Source: Kutzneria viridogrisea (GTDB lineage: Bacteria > Actinomycetota > Actinomycetes > Mycobacteriales > Pseudonocardiaceae). From it: 64,000 nucleotides of DNA. Where the stretch lies: the NCBI GenBank assembly GCA_014138725.1, contig JACJID010000001.1:1302001-1366000 (forward strand), read 5' to 3'. A model generated the notes under the pieces. The model worked only from the letters and a program-made list of their open reading frames with translations, had not been told where the DNA came from and did not search any database. Below are positions 34,292 through 43,236 of the stretch, in pieces. Position 1 is the stretch's first letter. The number at the start of each line of letters is the position of its first letter. The position numbers and the translations under genes are program-made.

Positions 34292-34522
34292 GGCTTGCGG
34301 CCCTCCCGTGGTGGGACGCCCAAAGGGCGTAAGGTGCGCGGGGGTGCTCTCAACGCTGAGTGAGTTCGATTCGCACGACGCTGTGCGGAAGGGCGCCCCT
34401 CTTGGGGGTAGCTGCCATCGGCCCCGGGGTCACCGGGGTCTTGTGACGATAATGTGAACAGGGGGTTATCCGCATGCCCCGTGGTGTATCCCACGTGCTC
34501 TTGACAGCTTTCGGAGGCGGAA

Positions 34523-35743
34523 GTGGCGCTGGAAACGCAGGCAGATCCGGTGGACCTGGGTTTCGACCCGGAACGGCTCAGGCGGGTCGACTCCTACCTG
34601 GCCCGGTATGTGGACCGGGGCCTGCTGGCGGGCACCACCATGGCCATCTCCCGGGACCAGCAGCTGGCGCACGTCTCCCACCTGGGCTTTCGTGACCGGG
34701 AGGCCGGTCTGCCCGTCGACGGCAACACCCAGTGGCGGATCTACTCGATGACCAAACCGGTCACCTCCGTGGCCGCGATGACCCTGTACGAACAGGGCGC
34801 GTTCGACCTCAACGACCCGATCTCCCGCTGGTTGCCCGAATTCGCCGACATGAGGGTCTACGTCGCGGGCGCGGGTCGTGCGGCGCGCACGGTGCCCGCC
34901 GTTGAGCCGATCCGGGTGTGGCACCTGCTCACCCACACCGCCGGACTGACCTACGGCTTCCACCATGCGCACGCGGTGGACGAGATGTACCGTGAGGCCG
35001 GGTTCGAGGCCGACGTGCCGCCGGGGATGGACCTCGCCGGGGCGTGCCGGGCTTGGGCCGAGCTGCCGCTGGTGCACCAGCCGGGCACCGAGTGGAACTA
35101 CTCGGTGGCCACCGATGTGCTGGGGCGGCTCGTCGAGGTGCTGTCCGGGCAACCACTGGACGAGTACTTCGCGAAGGCCGTGTTCGATCCGCTGGGCATG
35201 ACCGACACCGCGTTCTGGAGCGACAGCGAGGACCTGGCCGCGCTGTACGTGGCGGCACCCGACACCGGCAAGGCCGTGCCCCACCCGGCGGTGGGGCAGG
35301 CGGCGACGAGGCCGCCCACCTTCCTGTCCGGCGGCGGGGGACTGGTGTCCACGGCCGCCGACTACCACCGCTTCACCCAGATGTTGTTGCGGCGCGGTGA
35401 ACTCGACGGGGTGCGCGTGCTCGGGCCGCGCACTGTGGACCTGATGCGCGCCAACCACCTGCCCGGCGGGGCCGACCTGGAGGCGGTGGGCCGCCCGCTG
35501 TTCAGCGAGTCCCCGTTCGCGGGCACCGGGTTCGGGCTCGGCTTCTCCGTGCTGCTCGACCCGGTGGCCGCCAAGTGCCTGGCGCCCGCGGGGGAGTACG
35601 CCTGGGGCGGCGCGGCGAGCACGGCGTTCTGGGTGGACCCCGTCGAGCGGATCACCGCGCTGTTCTTCACCCAGCTGCTGCCCTCCAGCCTGCACCCGAT
35701 CCGGCAGGGCCTGCGGCAACTGGTGTACCAGGCCCTCATCTAG
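34523..35743 (+). CDS. serine hydrolase of the beta-lactamase class C / EstB family
   Basis: This is a 406-residue penicillin-binding-protein-fold hydrolase. The SxxK motif is Ser75-Met-Thr-Lys78 (YSMTKPVTSVAAM), the tyrosine motif is Y193 in WNYSVATDVLGRL, and GYTAWGG-like WGGAASTAFWVDP occupies the third-motif region. There is no signal peptide, so it is cytoplasmic and more likely an esterase than a beta-lactamase. It begins with a GTG after CGGAGGCGGAA, and a TTGACA-like box stands 20 bp upstream. The 254 bp after it hold no visible gene. Confidence 0.82.
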   Translation: MALETQADPVDLGFDPERLRRVDSYLARYVDRGLLAGTTMAISRDQQLAHVSHLGFRDREAGLPVDGNTQWRIYSMTKPVTSVAAMTLYEQGAFDLNDPISRWLPEFADMRVYVAGAGRAARTVPAVEPIRVWHLLTHTAGLTYGFHHAHAVDEMYREAGFEADVPPGMDLAGACRAWAELPLVHQPGTEWNYSVATDVLGRLVEVLSGQPLDEYFAKAVFDPLGMTDTAFWSDSEDLAALYVAAPDTGKAVPHPAVGQAATRPPTFLSGGGGLVSTAADYHRFTQMLLRRGELDGVRVLGPRTVDLMRANHLPGGADLEAVGRPLFSESPFAGTGFGLGFSVLLDPVAAKCLAPAGEYAWGGAASTAFWVDPVERITALFFTQLLPSSLHPIRQGLRQLVYQALI

Positions 35744-35997
35744 TAGTGCGGTGTCCGGCAGCCCTCGCCGGTCCTTCCGCGCCCAGGCGGCGCCTCGCCG
35801 CACCGCCCCCGCGCCCCCGTACAACCAGTATGGAGACACGGGGCCGGCACGCCGATCCATCCACCTGGGCCGCGAAATCACCCGACGAGGATTTTGGACA
35901 CCGCACTGGCCACGGACTCTTCACCCACCCGTGCGGATCGGTTCGTCGGCAGTCCGCGCGGGTGGGTCACGCTCACCGCGTGTCGTCCAAAGGACTG

Positions 35998-36963
35998 ATG
36001 GCTGGCAGGCGCACCCTGCCCGCGCACCTGACGGTGTACGTCTTCGCGATCGTGCCCCTGCTGGCGCTGCTGGCCGCCGTGCCACTGGCGTGGGGCTGGG
36101 GCATCGGCTGGGCCGACCTGGTGTCGGCCGCCGTCTGGTACACGATCACCTGCCTGGGGGTGACCGTCGGCTTCCACCGCTACCTCACCCACGGCGCCTT
36201 CAAGGCGCGGCGGCCCATGCGCATCGCGTTGGCCCTCGCGGGCAGCCTCGCCGTGCAGGGCCCGGTGATGCACTGGGTCGCCGACCACCGACGGCACCAC
36301 GCGTTCTCCGACCGCGACGGGGACCCGCACTCCCCGTGGCGCTACGGCGGCTCGCCCCTCGGCCTCGCGCGCGGGTTCTGGCACGCCCACATGGGGTGGA
36401 TCTTCGACCGCGAGCTGACCAACCGCGAGCGGTTCGCCCCCGACCTCGCCGCCGATCCCGACATGCGTGCCGTGCACCGGCTGTTCGGCCTGTGCACCGC
36501 GGTCACCCTGCTCGGCCCCGCGCTGGTCGGCGGGCTGGTCACCTGGTCCTGGTGGGGTGCGGTCACCGGGTTCTTCTGGGCCGGTGTCGTGCGCGTCGCC
36601 GCGCTGCACCACGTCACCTGGTCGGTCAACTCGATCTGCCACCTGATCGGCGAACGGCCGTTCAGCGCCCGTGACCGCTCCGCCAACTTCTGGCCCCTCG
36701 CCCTGCTCAGCATGGGCGAGTCCTGGCACAACCTGCACCACGCCGACCCGACCTCCGCCCGGCACGGGGTGCTGCCCGGACAGGTCGACGTGTCCGCGCG
36801 GCTGATCTGGCTGTTCGAGCGCGCCGGTTGGGTCCACGACGTGCGCTGGCCCAGCCCCCAGCGGCTGAGCCGGTTGAGCGCCAGCCCGGCCGTATCCGGC
36901 ACCAGCGCCACCGCCTACCCTCGATCAGACGATCAAGGACTGGCGAAGGGAACCCTGCTGTGA
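35998..36963 (+). CDS. acyl-CoA/fatty acid delta-9-type desaturase
   Basis: This is a 321-residue membrane di-iron desaturase. Hydrophobic segments VFAIVPLLALLAAVPLAWGW and LVSAAVWYTITCLGVTV precede the three histidine boxes HRYLTH, HRRHH and HNLHH, plus NSICH. It introduces a double bond into acyl chains using oxygen and electrons from a partner reductase. The ATG at 35998 is used. A GTG at 35980 in frame is an alternative, and neither has a strong ribosome-binding site. The stop overlaps the next start as GTGA. Confidence 0.85.
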   Translation: MAGRRTLPAHLTVYVFAIVPLLALLAAVPLAWGWGIGWADLVSAAVWYTITCLGVTVGFHRYLTHGAFKARRPMRIALALAGSLAVQGPVMHWVADHRRHHAFSDRDGDPHSPWRYGGSPLGLARGFWHAHMGWIFDRELTNRERFAPDLAADPDMRAVHRLFGLCTAVTLLGPALVGGLVTWSWWGAVTGFFWAGVVRVAALHHVTWSVNSICHLIGERPFSARDRSANFWPLALLSMGESWHNLHHADPTSARHGVLPGQVDVSARLIWLFERAGWVHDVRWPSPQRLSRLSASPAVSGTSATAYPRSDDQGLAKGTLL

Positions 36964-37430
36964 CAACGAACCTCGCCCGGCGCGGCGTGCTGGCCGCCAT
37001 GGTGGCCGGTGCCGTCTCCACGGTCGGCGCCGCCACGGCGTTCGCCGCCACCAAGCCAACCCTGGTCAGCACCTGGGACCTGGCCGTCTACCAGGTGCTT
37101 GGGCCGAACGGCGAGGTGACCTACGAGTCCCGCGCCCCGCAGTCGCGCGGCAGGCTCACCTACACCGCCGAGCACGCGATGTCGGCGGTGCTGGAACTGG
37201 CCGCACCGGGTGGCACCCGCAAAGTCGTCGCCTACGCGGGCACCTGGACCCTCGCCGGTGACGTCGTGAGCCACAGCGTGCTGACCTCGCTGGAGGCGTC
37301 CTGGGTCGGCACGATTCACCGTCGACAGGTGCTGTTGCAGGGCGACGTCCTGTCGCTGACCGTGCTCGACCCGGCCCCGGGCCAGGCGCCCAGCAGGCTC
37401 ATCTGGCACCGCGCGGCCCCGAACCACTGA
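36960..37430 (+). CDS. exported lipocalin-like domain protein
   Basis: This 156-residue protein starts at a GTG overlapping the desaturase stop. An ARRGVLAAMVAGAVSTVGAA leader with twin arginines and an AFA cleavage site suggests export, possibly by Tat. The mature part has TWDLAVYQV, RGRLTYTAEHAMSAVLEL, VAYAGTWTLAGDVVSHSV and WVGTIHRRQVLLQGDVLSL, the beta-strand signature of Lipocalin_5-type proteins. Coupling to the desaturase hints at lipid or hydrophobic-ligand handling, which is inference. Confidence 0.68.
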   Translation: MTTNLARRGVLAAMVAGAVSTVGAATAFAATKPTLVSTWDLAVYQVLGPNGEVTYESRAPQSRGRLTYTAEHAMSAVLELAAPGGTRKVVAYAGTWTLAGDVVSHSVLTSLEASWVGTIHRRQVLLQGDVLSLTVLDPAPGQAPSRLIWHRAAPNH

Positions 37431-37504
37431 CCCACGCGGCGGGTCCGGGCCGGGGACTGATCCCGGGCCCGGACCTGCTCCGCAGTGCAGGACACACCGT
37501 CCAC

Positions 37505-37544
37505 GAAGCGCCGACACGCGGTACCGGAAGCGCCGACACGCGGT
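37505..37544 (+). repeat. GAAGCGCCGACACGCGGTAC direct repeat pair
   Basis: Two copies of GAAGCGCCGACACGCGGTNC stand at 37505 and 37527. The same pair recurs at 54777-54816, in both places beside GCGAGTCCCG arrays. Function unknown. Confidence 0.7.
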
Positions 37545-37571
37545 GCTCCCCGCGCCGGACCCGCCCCAGGC

Positions 37572-37643
37572 CGGGACTCGCGCCCCGTAGAGCGGGACTC
37601 GCGTGGCCCAGGGCGGGACTCGCGCCCCGCTGAGCGGGACTCG
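37572..37643. repeat. GCGAGTCCCG repeat cluster B
   Basis: Four copies of GCGGGACTCGC or CGGGACTCGC in one orientation, spaced 18-27 bp apart, fill the gap between the lipocalin-like gene and the convergent dehydrogenase gene. Confidence 0.8.
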
Positions 37644-37650
37644 CCGGGGG

Positions 37651-38685
37651 TTAGGGGCGGATCAGGACCTTCAGGGCCTGGCGGTCGTTCATGGCGCGGT
37701 AGGCGTCGGGGACCTCGTCCAGGCCCACGGTCCGGTCGAACACGCGGCCCGGCTCGACCGCACCGGAGAGCACGTCGGGCAGCAGTTCGGGGATGTACTG
37801 CCGCGCGGGGGCGATGCCGCCGACGATGCGCAGGTTGCGGCGGAACACCGACGGACCCACGTTGGCCTCCGAGTACTGCGGCACGCCGACCCGGCTCACC
37901 GATCCGCCGGGCTTCACCACGTCCAGCGCGGTGTCGAACGCCGCCTTGGTGCCGACACACTCCAGCACGCAGGTGACGCCGTCACCACCGGTCAGGTCGC
38001 GCACGGCGGCGACGGCCTGCTCGCCCCGCGCGGCCACGACCTCGGTCGCGCCGAACTCCCTGCCGAGGTCGGTGCGACTGGTGTGCCGTCCCAGCAACAG
38101 GATCTGCTCCGCGCCCAGTCGCCGGGCGGCCAGCACGGCGCACAGGCCCACGGCGCCGTCACCGATCACCGCGACGCTGGAGCCCTTCCGCACCCCGGCG
38201 CACACGGCGGCGTGGTGCCCGGTGGAGAACACGTCGGACAGGGTCAGCAGCGAGGGCATCAGCGCGTCGTCCTCGCCCACGGGCAGCTTGACCAGGGTGC
38301 CGTCGGCCTGCGGCACGCGCACGGCCTCGCCCTGCCCGCCGTCCACGTCGCCAGGGCCCCAGCCGCCGCCGTTGCGGCAGGAGGTCTGCAACCCGGCCTT
38401 GCAGTAGTCACAGGTGTTGTCCGACCACACGAACGGTGCGACCACGAGGTCACCGCGGCGCAGGGTGGCGACCTCGCCGCCGACCTCCTCGACCACGCCG
38501 ATGAACTCGTGCCCCATGCGCACGCCCCGCTCCTGCACGGGGATCTTCTGGTACGGCCACAGGTCGCTGCCGCACACGCAGGACCGGGTGATGCGCACCA
38601 CAACGTCGGTGGCCTCGCGCAGTCTCGGGTCGGCGACCTCCTCGACGCGGACGTCGCCGGGGCCGTACATCAGGGTCGCGCGCAT
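37651..38685 (-). CDS. zinc-dependent alcohol dehydrogenase (MDR family)
   Basis: This is a 344-residue medium-chain dehydrogenase. Catalytic zinc ligands are in CVCGSDLWPY and MGHEFIG. The structural-zinc loop is CDYCKAGLQTSC, which has fewer cysteines than classical enzymes. The NAD-binding fold is VAVIGDGAVGLCAVLAA. Such proteins oxidise or reduce alcohol/aldehyde pairs. The substrate is not evident. It is monocistronic, with a GCGAGTCCCG array at its 3' side. Confidence 0.85.
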   Translation of the reverse strand: MRATLMYGPGDVRVEEVADPRLREATDVVVRITRSCVCGSDLWPYQKIPVQERGVRMGHEFIGVVEEVGGEVATLRRGDLVVAPFVWSDNTCDYCKAGLQTSCRNGGGWGPGDVDGGQGEAVRVPQADGTLVKLPVGEDDALMPSLLTLSDVFSTGHHAAVCAGVRKGSSVAVIGDGAVGLCAVLAARRLGAEQILLLGRHTSRTDLGREFGATEVVAARGEQAVAAVRDLTGGDGVTCVLECVGTKAAFDTALDVVKPGGSVSRVGVPQYSEANVGPSVFRRNLRIVGGIAPARQYIPELLPDVLSGAVEPGRVFDRTVGLDEVPDAYRAMNDRQALKVLIRP

Positions 38686-38754
38686 GCTCTCTCCCAGTCG
38701 TGGCGGATCTCAGCCAACCACGCTACGACCTGGAGCGCACTCCAGGGCAAATCC

Positions 38755-39975
38755 TCAGCCCGCCCACTTCAGCACCGTGAACAAGGTCATCATCGTGGCC
38801 TGCACACCCAGTGACAGCGCGAAGAGCGGGATCAGCAGGACCGACCAGGACGGCTTGCGCCGGACGAAGACCGCCACGGCAAGGTACAACCCCAGGCAGG
38901 GCAACAGGTACCGGTACACCGACACGAGGTTGCTGTTCAGGGTGAACATGACCAGCGAGGCGGCGCCGAACAGGGCCAGCGGCAGACCGGGTCCGCGCAG
39001 TGCCCGCACCAGGTAGCAGCTCGCGAGCACCAGCAGCGCGAGGCCGACCAGCGGCAGGATCGTGTTCGGCAGGTCGTACTGGCCCCACGCCGCCTGCCCG
39101 CTCAGCAGCCGCCAGGCCTGGTGCGACTGCCTGACCAGGGTGAGCAGGATGTTCGGTTCGAACACGTGGTAGGCCCACTCGTTGGTGGCCCGGTACGCCT
39201 TGGCCATCGCCAGTGGGTCACCGGCCACAATGGACAGCCACGTGGCGTAGCCGAGCCAACCCAGTGCACTGGCGGGGAACCACAACACCTGCCAGGACAG
39301 CAGCCCGCGGACCTTCCAGTCCCGCGAGCGCCAGAACTCCAGGAAACACAGGCCCACGAACAGAATCGCCGTGATCCGGGCGGCGGTCAACGGGATCAGG
39401 CACAGTCCCATGTAGACCCACTGCCGCCGCAGCGCGAACAGGTAGGCCCAGAACGCGAGCGCGATGAAGATCGCCTCGCTGTAGAACTCGTGCAGGAAGA
39501 ACGCCGGGGGAGCGGCCAGGTACAGGGCCACCAGCAGCCACGGGGCGAGGCGCCCGCCGAGCAGGTGCCTGCCGATGCCCAGCAGCGCGAGCACACCCAG
39601 CCAGGTGGCCGCGGTGTTCACCAGCAGACCGGCCCACAGCGTGGGCAGCGCACCGAAGCTCGCCCACTGCACCAGGAGCACCGCGAACGGGAACAGCGGG
39701 TAGAACGCGGGCGCGGCCTTGTTCGTCGCGTACTCCCCGTTGAGCACGCGCTGGAACCAGCCGCCGTCCCAGTTGCCGGTGTGCGTCACCACGGAGGGCA
39801 TCGCGTGCTTGGACAGCGCGGACTGGATCAGCGCACCGGCGATGGTCAGCACGGCCTGCCAGGCGAGCACCAGCAGCAGCACGCGCACGGCGTCGCTGTG
39901 CAGCAGGCCGCGTCGTGGCCGGTCCCCCTCGCTGACGGCCGTGTCGATGCGCGGCGGCGTCAGAACACCGGTCAT
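38755..39975 (-). CDS. GT-C type integral membrane glycosyltransferase (PIG-V/mannosyltransferase-like)
   Basis: This is a 406-residue protein with about 10 membrane helices. The first periplasmic loop contains the acidic motif TGNWDGGWFQRV, and a conserved PAFYPLFPFAVL follows, both typical of PIG-V-like polyprenyl-phosphate-mannose transferases. EFYSEAIFIALAFWAYLFAL and LNSNLVSVYRYLLPCLGLYL are later membrane segments. It would transfer a sugar to an extracytoplasmic acceptor. It lies downstream of the LAL regulator on the same strand, with a small hairpin between. Confidence 0.7.
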   Translation of the reverse strand: MTGVLTPPRIDTAVSEGDRPRRGLLHSDAVRVLLLVLAWQAVLTIAGALIQSALSKHAMPSVVTHTGNWDGGWFQRVLNGEYATNKAAPAFYPLFPFAVLLVQWASFGALPTLWAGLLVNTAATWLGVLALLGIGRHLLGGRLAPWLLVALYLAAPPAFFLHEFYSEAIFIALAFWAYLFALRRQWVYMGLCLIPLTAARITAILFVGLCFLEFWRSRDWKVRGLLSWQVLWFPASALGWLGYATWLSIVAGDPLAMAKAYRATNEWAYHVFEPNILLTLVRQSHQAWRLLSGQAAWGQYDLPNTILPLVGLALLVLASCYLVRALRGPGLPLALFGAASLVMFTLNSNLVSVYRYLLPCLGLYLAVAVFVRRKPSWSVLLIPLFALSLGVQATMMTLFTVLKWAG

Positions 39976-39985
39976 ACTGGAACTC

Positions 39986-40002
39986 CCCTCACGGAGTGAG
40001 GG
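39986..40002. promoter_or_regulatory. small inverted repeat upstream of the GT-C gene
   Basis: CCCTCA-CGGAG-TGAGGG forms a 6-bp stem with a 5-base loop, 11 bp before the transferase ATG and 41 bp after the LAL stop. It could be an operator or a weak attenuator. Confidence 0.3.
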
Positions 40003-40042
40003 TGCCTCGGGCAGGGCACGGGTTGCTTCTCCGTGGTGCGGA

Positions 40043-42958
40043 TCACGCTCGCAGCAGCTGGCTGGCGTAGCTGCTGAGCGCCTCCCGATCAGGTTGCTGG
40101 GTCTTGGCGATCAGACTGGCCACGTGCTTCTCCACCGTGCGCGGGGAGATGTGCAGCCTGGTCGCGATGGCCTTGTTGCCCAGCCGCTCCACCAGCAGCC
40201 GGAACACGTCGTACTCACGGACCGTGACCCCCACCGCGCGCAGCACGCGGGGCACCTGGTCCGTGCCGGTTCTTCGCTGCTGCACCGAGACGCCGACCTG
40301 ACGCAGCAGGCCCCGGCACGCGCTGGCGGTCGCGGTGACCCCGAGCTGGTGGAAGTACTCCTCGGCACGGCGCAGCCACAGCACCGGCTCGCCCCAGCCG
40401 TCCGCGTGCGCCGCCTCGGCGGTCAGCCGCAGGCCCAAGTGGCGGGCCATCGGGAAGGCCACCGCCGCGCGCTGTGCGCCCTCCATCGCCGCCGCGGCCT
40501 CCTCGGCTCGTCCGTCCCTGCCGAGCAGGATCGCACGGGCCAGCTCCGCGAAGTGCCGGTTCCAGCGCATCGCGCCCGCGGGGGAAGCGGTCACCTCCCG
40601 GTGCTGCGCCCACCCGGCCCGTCCGGCCAGCACCCCCAACAGCAGGTGCAGCCCGTGCCGCCCGGCCAGGTGGAAGTTCGTCGGGTTCGCCGCCTCGTGC
40701 GCCAGCGCCTGGCCCAGTTCGCGCTCGGCCAGCGGGCGGTCCTCCTCAAGCAGGGCGCAGAACACCCTGGCCAGCCCCACCGACAGGGTCAGCTCCTGGG
40801 ACTTGTCCCCGCCCCAGGCGCGGAACTCGGCCAGCGCGCTTTCCATGCCCCCGCGGTCGCACTGGTGCGCGGCCAGGGTCGCGCGGGTCATCAGCACGTA
40901 CCGGGCGATGCCCGCCAACTGCAACCGGGTCGCCGACTCCCAGAGCCGGTCCACCAGTTCGCGCGCCGTGCCGAACTGCCCGCCCAGCACCGCACCCAGC
41001 GCGATCACCGCCTCGGCGTTGTACGACATGGTGATCGCGCCGATGCGCAGCGCCTCCTGCCTGGCCCGCTCCAGGCTGCCGGTGTCGGCCTCGGCCAGCC
41101 AGTCGATCCCGGCCAGCCTGGTCAGCGCGTAGCTGCGCTGCAACGGCAGGTGGTGCTCCTCGCTGATCTGCCTGGCCCGCTCGAAGCAGGCCACGGCCTC
41201 CGCCAGGTCGTGTTCGCGGGCGATGATGCCCAGCAGCTCCCAGGCCTCGCACTCCACCACCGGCAGGGACACCCGCCTTGCCGCCGCCGCGGCCCGCCTT
41301 GCCAGCGCCTCCGCGGTGCGGATCCGCTCCGGGCTGGGGGTCTGCAACACCAGGTACGCCGCGATCATGTCCACCGGCGCGCTGTCCTCGTCGCGGGCGT
41401 CCCCGCCCAGCAGGGCGCGGGCGGTCTCCACCTGCTCGATGCCGTCGGCCCCGCGCCCGGCCAGGTAGGCGACCTTGGCCAGCCGGGTGTGCAGGGCCGC
41501 ACGCCGCGAGCGGTCCAGCCCAGCCCCATTCAGCGCTGTCCCGTCCAACTCGTCCAGGGTGCCGGCGAGCTGGAAGGCGCGCTCGAACTGGCCCGCCTCG
41601 GCCAGCGCGGGCAGCAGGGACTCCAGGATGTCCGCGCGGATACCCGCGTCGAGCTGGCTGGTCAGCAGGCGGTTCGCGCGGTCGAGCAGGGCCACGGCCG
41701 AGCCCGCTGCCCCGTCGCCCAGCGCGCGCCGACCCGCCTCCGCGAGCAGCCTGCCCGCCTCCGCGGTCTGGTTGGCGTCCAGCCGCAGCGAGGCGGCGAG
41801 CTGGCACCAGTGACCGGGCAGCCCCGGGTACAGGCGCTGCACGACATCGGCCACCTGGCCGGACAGCTCCGCGCGGTCGCTGGGGGTCAGCTGGCCCAGC
41901 AGGGCCTCGGCGGTCAGCGGGTGGCGGAAGGCGTACCAGTCGGGCGCGGGCTCGTCGGGGGTCACCAGCTGCGCGGCCACCCCGGCGTGCAGGTGCGACA
42001 GCAGGGTCCGGTCGTCGGTGCCCGCGACCTCGCGCAGCACCGCCAGCGGGAAGCGGTGCCCGAGCACGGCGGCCACCGACAGCAGCATCCTGCCCTGCGG
42101 ACCGAGCCGGTCGGTGCGGTGCGCGATGCTGCGCACCAGTGCGGCGGGCACCTCCGTGCGCAGCTCGCCGACGACCCGCCAGCCGCCGCCCCCGCGCACG
42201 AGCAGCCCGTTGGCCACCATGCCGTGCAGCAGTTCCTCGACCACGAACGGGATGCCCGCGCTGTCCGCGTAGAGCTTGTCCACGACCTCGGCGGGCAGCG
42301 AGCCGGGCGGGGTCTCCAGGCAGGCGGCGGCCATGTCGCGCACCTGCCCGCGGGTGAGCCGGTGCAGCGGGAGCAGCCGGCCGGTGTGCCGCTGCTCGGC
42401 GGCACGGGCCAGGTCCAGCGCCCCGCAGGGCTCGTCCCGGATCGTGGCCAGCAGCACGATCGGCAGCCGGTCCAGGTTGTCCACCAGGTACTCGACCACG
42501 GCCAGGGTCTCGGCGTCGGCGTCGTGCAGGTCCTCCAGCACCAGCAGGCAGCCCGTCCCGCGCCCGGCCACCGCGAGCAGCCGCAGCACCGCCTCGGCCA
42601 GCACCACCAGCGAGCCGCCCGCGGACTCGGAGGTGTGCCACTCCGGGATGAGCCTGCCCAGCACCGGGCGGTACGGGCCCAGTTCCTCGTCCTGGAACGG
42701 CTCCCCACCGCGCAACAGCGACAGCAGCGCCTCGGCCAGCGGCCGGAACGGCACCATGGGGCCGATCGTGGAGCCCCGTCCGCGCAGCACCCGCATGCCC
42801 CGGTCGAAGGCCGTGCCCCCGGCGGCGGCCGCCAGCCGGGACTTGCCGATACCGGGCTCGCCGACCAGGAACGCCGAGCTGCCCCTGGCGAGCAGCACCG
42901 TGTTCAGTTCGGCCAGTTCCTCGTCACGCCCGACGATCAGCGGAGCGCGGGTCTGCAT
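40043..42958 (-). CDS. LAL-type LuxR-family transcriptional regulator
   Basis: This is a 971-residue large ATP-binding LuxR regulator. The N-terminal AAA/NTPase has the P-loop FLVGEPGIGKS (30-40) and Walker B LLVLEDLHDAD, followed by a long helical TPR-like middle. The C-terminal helix-turn-helix is LGNKAIATRLHISPRTVEKH, ending only 30 residues from the stop. LAL regulators usually activate pathway-specific genes. It lies directly downstream of the LanM-peptide pair but beyond a terminator hairpin, so it is probably a separate transcript controlling that cluster. Confidence 0.87.
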   Translation of the reverse strand: MQTRAPLIVGRDEELAELNTVLLARGSSAFLVGEPGIGKSRLAAAAGGTAFDRGMRVLRGRGSTIGPMVPFRPLAEALLSLLRGGEPFQDEELGPYRPVLGRLIPEWHTSESAGGSLVVLAEAVLRLLAVAGRGTGCLLVLEDLHDADAETLAVVEYLVDNLDRLPIVLLATIRDEPCGALDLARAAEQRHTGRLLPLHRLTRGQVRDMAAACLETPPGSLPAEVVDKLYADSAGIPFVVEELLHGMVANGLLVRGGGGWRVVGELRTEVPAALVRSIAHRTDRLGPQGRMLLSVAAVLGHRFPLAVLREVAGTDDRTLLSHLHAGVAAQLVTPDEPAPDWYAFRHPLTAEALLGQLTPSDRAELSGQVADVVQRLYPGLPGHWCQLAASLRLDANQTAEAGRLLAEAGRRALGDGAAGSAVALLDRANRLLTSQLDAGIRADILESLLPALAEAGQFERAFQLAGTLDELDGTALNGAGLDRSRRAALHTRLAKVAYLAGRGADGIEQVETARALLGGDARDEDSAPVDMIAAYLVLQTPSPERIRTAEALARRAAAAARRVSLPVVECEAWELLGIIAREHDLAEAVACFERARQISEEHHLPLQRSYALTRLAGIDWLAEADTGSLERARQEALRIGAITMSYNAEAVIALGAVLGGQFGTARELVDRLWESATRLQLAGIARYVLMTRATLAAHQCDRGGMESALAEFRAWGGDKSQELTLSVGLARVFCALLEEDRPLAERELGQALAHEAANPTNFHLAGRHGLHLLLGVLAGRAGWAQHREVTASPAGAMRWNRHFAELARAILLGRDGRAEEAAAAMEGAQRAAVAFPMARHLGLRLTAEAAHADGWGEPVLWLRRAEEYFHQLGVTATASACRGLLRQVGVSVQQRRTGTDQVPRVLRAVGVTVREYDVFRLLVERLGNKAIATRLHISPRTVEKHVASLIAKTQQPDREALSSYASQLLRA

Positions 42959-42970
42959 GTGCAGACCTTA

Positions 42971-42999
42971 GACGGCGGGGCGTGACTTTCCCCGCCGTC
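42971..42999 (-). terminator. 10-bp perfect hairpin after the LanM-linked peptide gene
   Basis: GACGGCGGGG (42971-42980) pairs with CCCCGCCGTC (42990-42999) around a 9-base loop. It stands 28 bp after the peptide stop and 13 bp before the regulator start, so the lanM-peptide transcript likely ends here. Confidence 0.75.
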
Positions 43000-43026
43000 C
43001 AGGCCGATGCCCGCGGAATTCGGTGA

Positions 43027-43236
43027 TCAGGCCTGCGGGTGGCCCACGATGCTGACCACGGTGCTCACGTTCGCGGTGACCGCCGCGAACGCCCCCATGC
43101 CCACGGTCAGACCGAGCAGCGCGGTGGCGCGCAGTCCGGCCCGTGTTCTCGGCTGCACCGAGATCTCGCCCGCGGGATTCGCGCCGCTGTCCACGGTCTC
43201 GTCCACGACCGGCTCGTTGCGCATGGCCTCGCTCAT
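43027..43236 (-). CDS. 69-residue hydrophobic peptide coupled to lanM (candidate RiPP precursor without cysteine)
   Basis: Translation gives a hydrophilic acidic first half (MSEAMRNEPVVDETVDSGAN) and a second half that is one hydrophobic helix, LRATALLGLTVGMGAFAAVT, ending ANVSTVVSIVGHPQA. The ATG overlaps the lanM stop as ATGA (43233-43236), so it is made with the synthetase. Size and acidic-leader layout suit a lanthipeptide precursor, and the tail has several Ser/Thr. There is no cysteine at all, so lanthionine rings could not form within it. It may instead be a dehydrated-only product, a partner peptide or an immunity/anchor protein. No family is recognised. Confidence 0.6.
   Translation of the reverse strand: MSEAMRNEPVVDETVDSGANPAGEISVQPRTRAGLRATALLGLTVGMGAFAAVTANVSTVVSIVGHPQA

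Noticed and set aside
34523-35743. Beta-lactamase resistance gene
   Set aside because: There is no signal peptide and the motif context fits cytoplasmic EstB-like esterases; resistance is not supported.
35744-35997. Possible small gene between the serine hydrolase and the desaturase
   Set aside because: Frames on both strands are short or shadow-like and lack ribosome-binding sites.
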